DNA from: Chloroflexota bacterium
GTDB lineage: Bacteria; Chloroflexota; Anaerolineae; B4-G1
Assembly: GCA_024232355.1 (NCBI GenBank)
Contig: JAAEPW010000881.1
Location: 1-19,789 of the forward strand
Direction: 5' to 3'
Length of the DNA: 19,789 bases
In this document: positions 6,621 to 14,061 of the stretch, one piece after another
How the letters are laid out: each line of letters opens with the position of its first letter
Position numbering within the stretch: position 1 is the stretch's first letter
The notes under the pieces: generated by a model
What the model saw: only the letters and a program-made list of their open reading frames with translations
Databases searched by the model: none
What the model was told of the DNA's origin: nothing
Program-made: the position numbers and the translations under genes

Positions 6621-8261
6621 TTATGTCTCTTTACGTGCGCTAATGAGCCAAAGAATCACCAGTCCTATCAGCAGGAGCAAACTGATCACTACCGGGATAA
6701 TCCTGTTTGATCCGATTTCTGCGATCGTCCCGGTCAATGATTCTTCCGTCAGAGTTGGCGGAATCAGGGTAGTGGTTGCCCTGAAACGTGGCGTCGCTGT
6801 CGCTGATTGTTCCTCTATCGCCTCCGCCCCAATTTGTTCCCTGATCGGCATTCCTTCCAGCGTCAGACTGCCGTCTCTAGATACTGGTTGCCAAACCACA
6901 TCTTGCTCTGTGCTATCCTGATCTGTTAGTTGTATCACATCTGTTGGATCATCCAGCGCGACAGAGTAGATGTTGGCGTCTCCGTCTTGGTCAGAATGGA
7001 ATAGCACGCGGTTGCCGCCACAGTTCCAGGCAGGAGCCTGGTCGTTGGCAGGGTTGTCGGTCAGGCGGAATAGGGTATTGGAAATGACGTCATAAACATA
7101 GATTTCCCAGTCGCCGTCCCAGTTTGATTGGAAGGCGATCCGCTGGCCATCAGGCGACCAAACGGGGAGGAGATCATCACCTTTTCCAGACGTCAATTGT
7201 AGCTCTTGATCATTGTCCAGGTTGAGCATGTACAAGTCCCAGTCGTTGCTACGATTGGAGACATACGCAATGGCTGATCCGCTAGGAGACCAAGCCGCGT
7301 CTATTTCGTCAGCGGGATTGTTGGTGCGTTTTGTTTGGCCTGTGCCGTTCGGGCGGATGGTGAAAATATTCCAATCGCCGTTCCTGTCCGACTCAAAGAC
7401 CAGTGCGGAGCCGTCCGGTGCCCACGATGGATCAGTGTCGTTGCCGGGATCGGTGGTCAATTGGGATGGACCTGTACTCGCGCCCAGGTCTAGCAGGAAA
7501 ATGTCCCAGTTGCCCCTACGATCCGACTGGAAGGCTATGGTGCCGAATGCGTTATTTGGTGTGCTGCCAGCGCATTTGGGCGACCAGGCTGGGTTGGTGT
7601 CTCGACTTGGACCGTAGGTCTGCCGAGCCAGGTGACGTCCGAAAAAGTCTACGGTGTAAATCTCCCAATTGCCATCCATATTCGACTGGAAGGCGACCCA
7701 CCACCCCTCCGCCGAGTAAGCGGGGGCTGTGTCGTGACCGGAATTGTGGGTCAGATTGACCGCTGGGGCTTCTTCGTCCCCTACGGGCAGCCGGGCTAGG
7801 TCCCATCCGTCAGCGTTGCCGGTGTGAAAGATTGGTACTGGCGGACAAACCGGGCAGGTGAGGGGGATTGGTACAGTTGGAGTAGCGGTGGGAGGAAGTG
7901 GCGTCGAGGTTGCTGTAGCTGTGCCAGGTGTAGATGGCAAGGGGGTTGGGGTAGGTGTGCGAGTAAAAGTGGATGTGGGCGTTGGTGTAGGGGTATTGGT
8001 AGATGTAGGCGTCAAAGTGGGAGTGTCGGTAGGTGTGGGCGTCGATGTGGGAGTATTGGTGGGTGTGGGCGTCGATGTGGGAGTATTGGTGGGCGTGGAC
8101 GTTGGCGTGGGAGTATTAGTGGGTGTGTTGGTAGGGGTGCTTGTAAATGGGGGCGTTGGTGTGGGGGTATTGGTAGATGCACTGACCGGCGTATGGATTG
8201 GTGTGCTCGATATTAGTAACAGAGCCAAAAGGCCGATCAAGAGATTTCGTGTTGTGGACAT
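6621..8261 (-). CDS. Secreted, membrane-anchored PD40 (TolB-like) beta-propeller with Pro/Thr-rich linker
   Basis: This 546-residue protein has four parts. A signal peptide (1-28, cleavage expected after PVSA). A low-complexity Pro/Thr/Ser linker (about 30-134) made of TPTxTP units. A propeller (about 142-475) with six full copies of a PAWSPDG / IAFQS / DWDIY / LT blade, plus a split blade: b-d strands at 142-170 and the a strand at the end (DVVWQPV). That gives seven blades by velcro closure. Finally a single transmembrane helix (about 521-540) ending in a basic tail. The protein should sit outside the membrane on a linker, probably binding a protein or glycan; unlike TolB, no Pal/Tol genes adjoin it. 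The start is ATG with AGAGGAA close upstream. It lies 46 bp after the carboxylate-amine ligase. Confidence 0.85.
   Translation of the reverse strand: MSTTRNLLIGLLALLLISSTPIHTPVSASTNTPTPTPPFTSTPTNTPTNTPTPTSTPTNTPTSTPTPTNTPTSTPTPTDTPTLTPTSTNTPTPTPTSTFTRTPTPTPLPSTPGTATATSTPLPPTATPTVPIPLTCPVCPPVPIFHTGNADGWDLARLPVGDEEAPAVNLTHNSGHDTAPAYSAEGWWVAFQSNMDGNWEIYTVDFFGRHLARQTYGPSRDTNPAWSPKCAGSTPNNAFGTIAFQSDRRGNWDIFLLDLGASTGPSQLTTDPGNDTDPSWAPDGSALVFESDRNGDWNIFTIRPNGTGQTKRTNNPADEIDAAWSPSGSAIAYVSNRSNDWDLYMLNLDNDQELQLTSGKGDDLLPVWSPDGQRIAFQSNWDGDWEIYVYDVISNTLFRLTDNPANDQAPAWNCGGNRVLFHSDQDGDANIYSVALDDPTDVIQLTDQDSTEQDVVWQPVSRDGSLTLEGMPIREQIGAEAIEEQSATATPRFRATTTLIPPTLTEESLTGTIAEIGSNRIIPVVISLLLLIGLVILWLISARKET
7951..8130. 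repeat. 30-bp tandem repeat array coding the Pro/Thr linker
   Basis: Six consecutive 30-bp units (boundaries every 30 bp from 7951) code ten-residue Thr/Pro/Ser/Asn repeats of the propeller protein. Units 8041-8070 and 8071-8100 differ at only two positions; outer units are more diverged. The pattern suggests growth by slippage or unequal exchange while the reading frame was kept. Confidence 0.8.
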
Positions 8262-8307
8262 ACTTTCCTCTTGTAGGGTGTGTCGAAAAATCAGAAATCA
8301 ATACGAG

Positions 8308-9414
8308 TTATGCGAGTCCTTCTTGCGATTCTTTCACTATATGGTCGACTACGGCTCGGAAATCCCCAGTCTGACGATAAATGTCTTGTTGGCGGTCGGC
8401 GCTGGAGCCTTGGCGCAAGATGTTGTGAACGTATTCCACCTCGGTTCGACTGCCCAGGTCATCCACCACGTCATCTATCCATTCCAACAGTTCTTCAACC
8501 AATAGTGGGAAATGTACCTCTTGCTTTTTGCCAAAGTCGATCAGTTCCCCCGTGATGCCGTAGCGCACTGCACGCCACTTGTTCTCGTCAAGCAAGGATT
8601 TCGGGTAGAAACGCCACGTCTGGTTATCCTGTCTTAAACGCACCAACTTGGCCACGATCGCCTGTACCCATGCGGCCAGGCAGAGGGTCTCTTCCACTCG
8701 CGTGCACATATCGGGAATGCGTATCTCTAGCGTGGGGAACTTTTCGCTGGGACGCGCGTCCCACCAGATATGCGTGGCTTCTTCTAGACTGTTTGTAGCC
8801 AGCAATATATCTACGTAACTCGCATAGTCGGCGTATGAACCAAATTGTTGGGGAATACCGGTCCGGGGCAGGCTCTCAAAGACGACGCTGCGGTAGGACT
8901 TTAGTCCTGTATCACGACCGTGCCAAAAGGGAGAGCTGGTTGAAAGGGCGAGAATGTGAGGTAGAAAATAACGGATCTGGTTCATCACATCGATGAGCAA
9001 CTCTTGATCCTCAATGCCGATGTGGATGTGCATGCCAAAGATCAACAGCCGCCGCCCCACATCCTGCAAAAAGCGTACCAGTTCAGGATAGCGCCCAAAG
9101 GGAGATATTTCCTGCCGCGCCCAGGAAGAAAAAGGATGCGTGCCCGCCGCTGCCACCCACAATCCTTCTTGTGCAGCCAATTCCCAGATGGAGCGTCGCA
9201 TACGAATCAACTCGCGACGCGCTTCTTGAATGTCATGGCAGATCGAGGTTCCTGCTTCCACCTGGGATTGCAGAAATTCGGGGCGGATTTGATCGGGCAA
9301 TACAGTTTGACCTTGCTCAAGGAATCGTTGCACGTAGGAGCGCAATTCACGTGTAACGGGGTCGATGATTTGGTATTCCTCTTCGATGCCGATGGTCAAT
9401 GATGGTGTAATCAT
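8308..9414 (-). CDS. YbdK-family carboxylate-amine ligase (GCS2 family)
   Basis: The 368-residue protein matches the glutamate-cysteine-ligase-like GCS2 family and is close to the 372-residue length of E. coli YbdK. Visible motifs are GIEEEYQIID (9-18; ATP/metal-binding acidic residues), QVEAGTSIC (51-59), GMHIHIGI (127-134) and, further on, the TLEIRIPD strand. These enzymes activate a carboxylate (glutamate or similar) with ATP and join it to an amine; YbdK itself has only weak glutamate-cysteine ligase activity, so the true substrate stays open. The frame opens at a TTG three codons earlier, but the ATG at 9414 is placed better and follows a strong promoter by about 15 nt. No glutathione synthetase is nearby. 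Confidence 0.88.
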   Translation of the reverse strand: MITPSLTIGIEEEYQIIDPVTRELRSYVQRFLEQGQTVLPDQIRPEFLQSQVEAGTSICHDIQEARRELIRMRRSIWELAAQEGLWVAAAGTHPFSSWARQEISPFGRYPELVRFLQDVGRRLLIFGMHIHIGIEDQELLIDVMNQIRYFLPHILALSTSSPFWHGRDTGLKSYRSVVFESLPRTGIPQQFGSYADYASYVDILLATNSLEEATHIWWDARPSEKFPTLEIRIPDMCTRVEETLCLAAWVQAIVAKLVRLRQDNQTWRFYPKSLLDENKWRAVRYGITGELIDFGKKQEVHFPLLVEELLEWIDDVVDDLGSRTEVEYVHNILRQGSSADRQQDIYRQTGDFRAVVDHIVKESQEGLA

Positions 9415-9434
9415 GTCTTTCAAACCTCGGCCAT

Positions 9435-9463
9435 ATTATACCGTCGAACGGCTCCAAAATCAA
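9435..9463 (-). promoter_or_regulatory. Near-consensus promoter for the YbdK-type ligase gene
   Basis: On the minus strand TTGATT (9463-9458), a 17-bp spacer and a perfect TATAAT (9440-9435) precede the ATG, giving a very short leader. The genes down to 5306 may all depend on it, as no terminator is evident between them. A 6-bp inverted repeat, CCATGT-N5-ACATGG (9488-9504), lies about 25 bp upstream of the -35 and could bind a regulator. Confidence 0.7.
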
Positions 9464-9643
9464 AGTGAGTTTGCTTTCTGAAACGGGCCATGTATTGAAC
9501 ATGGTCGAGGAAATACGACTGCCAGAACGTCTGGTGGGAGATGCATAACAGTCAAGAGCCAGCCAGAGAAGTGTTTGTTGACTGGTTTCTAAGAATCGTT
9601 GGCTTCCTCCGAGTGTGAGAGATTGCAATCGTGTTGTTTGTGT

Positions 9644-10291
9644 TTACTCGCTAGTGTTTGTGTTGTTTGGCTCGGGGCTTTTGCGGAATGTCACCCGCCG
9701 TTCATTTCCCGCTCGCAGCCGTTTGATGTTGGGTCGTAGCGACCACAGTGTCAGGGTTGCGGTGCCCAGTCCGTGGATCAGATAGGCCCAGTGTCCGTTT
9801 CCCAGCCATGCCCATAACATATAGGTGGTGGGAATCAGCAATGCCACGGTGATGGATGCCAACGAGGCATACCGTATGATTATGAGCGTCGGCAAACCCA
9901 CAAGCACTACAATGGCGGTCAACCATGGACACAAGGCGATGGTGCTGCCGATAGTGGTCATTGTCCCGGCACCGCCCTTAAAGCCGATAAAGATCGAATA
10001 ATTGTGGCCGAGTACAGTTAACAGACCAGCCGACGCCTCGACTGCGGGGATTCCCACGACCCTCCGTGCCAACAGCACGGGCAATAATCCTTTGAGAACA
10101 TCTCCTATGACCGATGTCAATGCCACCCAAGGCCCAGCTGCGCGCAAGACGTTGGTGCCACCGATGCGCCCACTGCCGACTTGGCGTACATCTTTTCCTG
10201 TCGTTATTCGCACGAGCCAAAGCCCCACCGGGATCGAGCCTATCAGATAGGCACATACGAGTACAATTATGCTCAAGATTGTTGTGTTCAC
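9644..10291 (-). CDS. plsY: Glycerol-3-phosphate acyltransferase PlsY-like
   Basis: The 215-residue integral membrane protein moves an acyl group from acyl-phosphate to sn-glycerol-3-phosphate, the first step of phospholipid synthesis in most bacteria. PlsY landmarks are clear: GSIPVGLWLVR (18-28), GSGRIGGTNVLR (39-50; usual form GSGNIGATN), DVLKG (64-68), GHNYSIFIGFKGGAG (95-109) and the late RPNIKRLRAGNE. About five membrane helices are present. Two departures stand out: Arg for Asn in the first glycine motif, and Ala108 where most members have the second Lys of KGGKG. The start is GTG with AAAGGAGAGG upstream. It is divergent from purA. A specialised or reduced-activity paralogue cannot be excluded. 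Confidence 0.88.
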   Translation of the reverse strand: MNTTILSIIVLVCAYLIGSIPVGLWLVRITTGKDVRQVGSGRIGGTNVLRAAGPWVALTSVIGDVLKGLLPVLLARRVVGIPAVEASAGLLTVLGHNYSIFIGFKGGAGTMTTIGSTIALCPWLTAIVVLVGLPTLIIIRYASLASITVALLIPTTYMLWAWLGNGHWAYLIHGLGTATLTLWSLRPNIKRLRAGNERRVTFRKSPEPNNTNTSE

Positions 10292-10367
10292 GTTCCTCTC
10301 CTTTACAAGATTCGCACGTATTACAACACATCATTTACTGCTTGGTTGCGCGGACCCATATGCTTGG

Positions 10368-10396
10368 TTGACACATGTCTCATTCTCGTGTATCCT
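10368..10396 (+). promoter_or_regulatory. purA promoter
   Basis: A perfect TTGACA (10368-10373) is followed after 17 bp by TATCCT (10391-10396). Transcription near 10403 would leave a leader of about 63 nt before the purA ATG. Confidence 0.72.
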
Positions 10397-10415
10397 CATA
10401 TCCGGTTGGCGGGGA

Positions 10416-10441
10416 GGCGGTATGGATTTCCCCATACCGCC
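10416..10441 (+). promoter_or_regulatory. purA leader hairpin
   Basis: GGCGGTATGG (10416-10425) pairs perfectly with CCATACCGCC (10432-10441) over a 6-nt loop. A short T-rich stretch (CTGATTTTG) follows, then the ribosome-binding site at 10451-10460. It could stabilise the mRNA, act as a weak attenuator, or work as a DNA operator; the sequence does not decide. Confidence 0.55.
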
Positions 10442-10465
10442 CTGATTTTGAGAGGAGGAAGCGAA

Positions 10466-11749
10466 ATGCCTGCAATTATTGTGGTGGGTGCACAATGGGG
10501 AGATGAGGGCAAGGGACGCGTGGTAGACTGGCTGGCGCGTGATGTCCAACTCGTTGCCCGGTTCGGCGGCGGCGATAACGCTGGTCACACGGTGGTAGCC
10601 GAGGGACACAAGCTGGGATTGCACCTGGTGCCTTCGGGGATTCTTCACTCGAACTTGACATGTCTTATTGGGGCTGGGGTGGTGGTCAACCCAGCGCAGT
10701 TGGTGGCAGAGATGGAAAAACTGGCAGCGCTCGGCATAGATGTGGAGCCATCTCGATTAAAGTTGAGCGCGGCCGCTCACGTCATCTTGCCCACACACCG
10801 TGCTCTGGATGGTGTGCGGGAAGCGGCCCGTGGGGGAGGCGCCATAGGAACGACAAAACGAGGTATCGGCCCCACCTATGCGGATAAAGCGGCCCGCGTC
10901 AACCCACGCGCGGGTGATATGTCCAAGCCAGAACAGTTCGCTGAGCGAGTGGCCGAGGCGGTTCGGGTTCATAATCGTCGTTTGCAAGAAGAATATGATG
11001 CCGAGCCACTCTCACCAGAGCAGATCGCGAGTGAGTACTTTACGTACGCCCAGCGGCTAGCCCCACATCTGGTGGATGGGACATCTCTGGTTGGGGAGAC
11101 GCTGTCGGCGGGCAAGACAGTGCTTTGCGAGGGTGCCCAGGGATTGTTGCTAGATCTGGATCACGGCACCTATCCCTATGTTACCAGCTCTTCGACGGTG
11201 TCTGGCGGTGCGCTAACGGGGCTGGGGTTTGGCCCTCGGTACGTCTCGCGCGTTATTGGCATTGCCAAAGCGTATACTACGCGGGTGGGTGCTGGTCCAT
11301 TTCCCACCGAGTTGCTGGACGATGTTGGTCAGCGGATGCGAGAGATCGGAGCCGAGTATGGTACGACGACAGGACGCCCGCGTCGCTGCGGCTGGCTCGA
11401 CCTTGTCATCCTGCGCTACGCTGCCCGTGTCAACGGCTTGGACGAGTTTGCACTGACCAAGTTGGACGTGTTGAGCGGGTTGGATCGACTCCTAGTGGCG
11501 GTGGCCTACGAGCGGGGTGGGGAGCGCACCGAGTACTTTCCGGCTGAATTTGGTATGGAATCACTGGCCGAGTGGGAACCGGTCTATGAGGAACTGCCTG
11601 GCTGGACAGAAGACATCACAGGCGCACGCACCCGTGACGACTTGCCTCCCGCCGCGCGGGAATACGTGGAGCGGGTCGAGGAATGGACGGGCGTTCCGAT
11701 TTCGCTTATCGGTGTAGGACCTGAGCGGGAGCAAGCAGTCACAACATAG
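10466..11749 (+). CDS. purA: Adenylosuccinate synthetase
   Basis: The 427-residue enzyme joins IMP and aspartate using GTP, the first committed step from IMP to AMP. The P-loop-like N-terminus VVGAQWGDEGKG holds the catalytic Asp13, and GGDNAGHTVV holds the catalytic His41, both at the textbook positions. The loop GTTKRGIGPTYADKAAR, the family signature EGAQGLLLDLDHGTYPYVTSS and the base-recognition segment TTGRPRRCGWLDL are intact. Length is standard. The frame runs open upstream to 10181, but the ATG at 10466 has AGAGGAGGAA just ahead, and everything before it is promoter, leader and plsY antisense. purA stands alone with its own promoter and terminator. Small oddity: GGDNAGHT rather than the commoner GGNNAGHT. 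Confidence 0.97.
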   Translation: MPAIIVVGAQWGDEGKGRVVDWLARDVQLVARFGGGDNAGHTVVAEGHKLGLHLVPSGILHSNLTCLIGAGVVVNPAQLVAEMEKLAALGIDVEPSRLKLSAAAHVILPTHRALDGVREAARGGGAIGTTKRGIGPTYADKAARVNPRAGDMSKPEQFAERVAEAVRVHNRRLQEEYDAEPLSPEQIASEYFTYAQRLAPHLVDGTSLVGETLSAGKTVLCEGAQGLLLDLDHGTYPYVTSSSTVSGGALTGLGFGPRYVSRVIGIAKAYTTRVGAGPFPTELLDDVGQRMREIGAEYGTTTGRPRRCGWLDLVILRYAARVNGLDEFALTKLDVLSGLDRLLVAVAYERGGERTEYFPAEFGMESLAEWEPVYEELPGWTEDITGARTRDDLPPAAREYVERVEEWTGVPISLIGVGPEREQAVTT

Positions 11750-11956
11750 CGACGGTGCAACTGTAACGGGTCAATCCTCCACTGGTAGTGGGGCATACGG
11801 ATCGAGTCGCGTGCCATGCGGCGTTGGGGTACTTGGGTGAGAAATCCTCACCTATGTTGGCCGGGATACTGTCACCAACAATGCCGTTGTTACCGGCATA
11901 TCCCTAGTTCTCAAAGGGTGACCTTTCCGACTTGATCTCATCAATTAGATAATCAT
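11750..11956 (+). other. Gene-free stretch after purA with several small hairpins
   Basis: I see no credible gene in this roughly 200-bp stretch. It holds GGTGAG (11836-11841) with CTCACC (11847-11852); GGGATA (11863-11868) with TATCCC (11899-11904) enclosing AACAA/TTGTT; and AAAGG-GTGA-CCTTT near 11913-11926. GTCACC (11871-11876) could also pair with GGTGAC (11917-11922). This may be a folded 3' UTR or a small RNA, or chance. Confidence 0.35.
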
Positions 11957-11996
11957 AAATGAGCAGAGCAGGGTTTTATCCCTGCTCTGCTCATTT
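11957..11996. terminator. Bidirectional terminator between purA and the kinase cassette
   Basis: A perfect 17-bp stem (11957-11973 with 11980-11996) closes a 6-nt loop. T-rich sequence follows on the plus side, and AT-rich sequence flanks it on the other, so it can end both purA and the convergent minus-strand kinase operon, whose last stop lies 20 bp away. Confidence 0.85.
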
Positions 11997-12015
11997 GATT
12001 GTTTGGCATCTTGGG

Positions 12016-13014
12016 CTATGTATAATTGTCCCAATCCAACTCTACGTATGGCACGTTATTCTCGATTTTGTACCTGCGGTTATCCATAAAGCTGGTGCAC
12101 CAGGGATCAAGGTCATCGAGATCAAAGCTGCGATGGATGATGATATACAGATCGATTTCTCGTAGTTTCAAAAAGTAAGGAATTTGCCTCAACCACTCGG
12201 GGTCGATGGTGTGCTCACGACGATAGCCTTCCATAAATTGCCCAAAGAAACTATGTGCCCAAGTAATATCCTCTTTGCTCACACAGTTATGTGAGATAGC
12301 ATAAAACAGAGCCATTGCAATGTCATAAATGAACCAGGCATACTGGCAGTCATCAAAATCAAAGAGTGTGACTTTGCCCTCGTCCATATAAAAGTTGCCT
12401 CCGTGAACGTCCGAGTGTATCAACCCATACGAGTCTTTGTCTTTGGGTAAGGCGTACAGGTACTCTAAAAGCTCGTTGAACTTGGTGATCACCTTGGTCT
12501 CAGACGCAGGCAAGTATTGTTCTGCGAAACCATCGGAAAAGACCTTGTGCCACTCGTGCCTGCGGAATCGAGCATCGCTAGGCTCAAAGTGTTTGGTCAA
12601 TGCGTGCATCCGGCCCACGATCTGCCCCAGTTGGACGGCTAAACCGTTGTTCCAATCCACTTTCGTGGAATAGGTCCCTCTCGCCCGTTCGAATGATGTG
12701 GCCGTAAAGTGAGATCCATCTTTTGCAGAGATAGGCTCGACTAGGTTTCCGTGTTCCGAGGTAACGGCCCTGGCGGCAGGCACACCGTTGTCGGCCAGAT
12801 AGTTGATCCATTCAATCTCTCCCTGGATCAGATCCGGGGTTCTGTGCAGGCTGTGCGATATTCTGAGCACGTAACCTTTGCCGCTTTTATCATATTCATA
12901 GATGAAACTCTCAAACCCGTCCAGTAGCTGGACATTTTCCTTGGCAACGCCATACTTGCTCAAGGCTTTATTCAAAATAGAATCGTCGTATATCTCTCTA
13001 GTACGTTTGTCCAT
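12016..13014 (-). CDS. APH/choline-kinase-like phosphotransferase (third gene of the cassette)
   Basis: The 332-residue soluble protein has the aminoglycoside-phosphotransferase fold. The catalytic loop LIHSDVHGGNF gives His200, Asp202 (expected catalytic base) and Asn207, and LFDFDDCQ (218-223) supplies metal-binding Asp219. The beta3 strand reads YVLRIS, with Arg51 where a Lys is usual; this occurs in the wider family. Such enzymes phosphorylate small alcohols (choline, homoserine, fructosamine, antibiotics); the substrate is not predictable here. The start is ATG, 6 bp after the preceding kinase gene, with AGAGG overlapping that gene's end. Spot GC in this gene is low (25 of 60 at 12241-12300) compared with purA (41 of 60 at 11641-11700), hinting at a different origin. 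Confidence 0.85.
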   Translation of the reverse strand: MDKRTREIYDDSILNKALSKYGVAKENVQLLDGFESFIYEYDKSGKGYVLRISHSLHRTPDLIQGEIEWINYLADNGVPAARAVTSEHGNLVEPISAKDGSHFTATSFERARGTYSTKVDWNNGLAVQLGQIVGRMHALTKHFEPSDARFRRHEWHKVFSDGFAEQYLPASETKVITKFNELLEYLYALPKDKDSYGLIHSDVHGGNFYMDEGKVTLFDFDDCQYAWFIYDIAMALFYAISHNCVSKEDITWAHSFFGQFMEGYRREHTIDPEWLRQIPYFLKLREIDLYIIIHRSFDLDDLDPWCTSFMDNRRYKIENNVPYVELDWDNYT

Positions 13015-13020
13015 TTCAGT

Positions 13021-14061
13021 TTACCTCTTTCTTTCTGCTAATTTTGTTTTGATCCTAGCAATCTTTGTCTCGAGGTGTGACCAGCCAGAGATACAACTCT
13101 CCCCGATCCAATAGATATCTTTTTTATCCTGCTTATCGTCGGTATTGCGATAGAGGATGTGGCGAACAAAGTCCGCCAGGTCTTCGAGATTGCGCCGGTA
13201 GTAGTAAAAGCCAAAGACGTCAATGTCCAGGCTCGCTGGTCCAAATTCACGTTCATAGATGGGTAGGAATGAATCCCAAAAATAATCGTGCTCTGCCCAA
13301 AAGAACAGATCGTGCTCTGGTGGGGCGATCATTGCGTTCTCCCAATCTACGATATAGAGATTTCCTTGAGCGTCTGTCATCAGATTCCCGCCGTGCAGGT
13401 CTGTGTGGCATACGACCATCTCTTTTTCTACGGCTCTCGCCAACGTCTGCAGATTCTGGAGACGCTGGAGAAGGACCTTGATCTCGTCTCGATGCGGCAA
13501 GAGCAGATCGCGCAGTTCGCGTTTGCCCCAACGATCACCAGACGTGATGTTTTTCAATATGTCAAAGCCGTTCACTAGATCGTTTTTAAAGACGATGTCA
13601 AAGCGCTCGTAGAAGGGGCGCTCAACTTTGATCTGTCCGATGCTTTTGTGCAGGATGCCGACCAATCGTGCCAGTTTCATCAGTATCTCATCCGACGAGT
13701 TTCCAAAGCCCACAGTCTCGCCCTCGATAAAGTTGAACAGGATCAACACATATTCTTCAAAGGGAGCAGCGAGCTGTCCGGCTCGAGTTTTGACGGGACA
13801 GGCAATGTGCGGCAGAATTCGCTTACTATAGAGCTGATGGGTCAGCGATAGATAGAAATTGCGATTGCTGGCAGCGAACGATATCTCTTCCGAGTCTCTG
13901 TCGAGCTTGAGAAAGTAGCGTTCTCCCCCGGCGCAATCCGCAATGTAGGAACACGCGACCCATCCCACGGGAACAAAGGTTATACGTTCGATCTCAGTCC
14001 CGTACTCCCGGCGAACGGTCTCAATGAGGGCTGTTTTATCAATGGTTGCTTCAATCTTCAA
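13021..14061 (-). CDS. APH-family phosphotransferase resembling spectinomycin/APH(9)-type kinases (second gene of the cassette)
   Basis: The 346-residue protein shows ATP-anchoring Lys52 (YFLKL), the catalytic loop VVCHTDLHGGNL (His219, Asp221, Asn226), and the metal motif VDWENAMIAPPEHDLFFW (Asp239). The 'DW..A..APPE.DL' signature is typical of the group containing spectinomycin phosphotransferase APH(9) and its many uncharacterised relatives, so resistance should not be assumed. The start appears to be TTG, because the upstream stop and this start share TTGA (14061-14058) and no ATG occurs near the N-terminus; GGAAAG lies upstream inside the preceding gene. Translation is probably coupled. 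Composition is AT-richer than the first kinase gene. Confidence 0.87.
   Translation of the reverse strand: MKIEATIDKTALIETVRREYGTEIERITFVPVGWVACSYIADCAGGERYFLKLDRDSEEISFAASNRNFYLSLTHQLYSKRILPHIACPVKTRAGQLAAPFEEYVLILFNFIEGETVGFGNSSDEILMKLARLVGILHKSIGQIKVERPFYERFDIVFKNDLVNGFDILKNITSGDRWGKRELRDLLLPHRDEIKVLLQRLQNLQTLARAVEKEMVVCHTDLHGGNLMTDAQGNLYIVDWENAMIAPPEHDLFFWAEHDYFWDSFLPIYEREFGPASLDIDVFGFYYYRRNLEDLADFVRHILYRNTDDKQDKKDIYWIGESCISGWSHLETKIARIKTKLAERKR

Noticed and set aside
7951..8130. Evenly spaced 30-bp repeats as a CRISPR array
   Set aside because: The units abut with no spacers and code a Pro/Thr linker in frame.
7858..8505. Val/Gly-repeat protein on the plus strand
   Set aside because: It is the antisense shadow of the Pro/Thr linker repeats and runs across two real minus-strand genes.
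10181..10465. 95-residue extension of PurA
   Set aside because: It overlaps plsY, the promoter and the leader; the family start is MPAIIVVGAQWGDEGKG at 10466.
13021..14061. Calling the second kinase a spectinomycin resistance gene
   Set aside because: Only general APH(9)-like motifs are visible; many relatives are not resistance enzymes and no resistance context exists.
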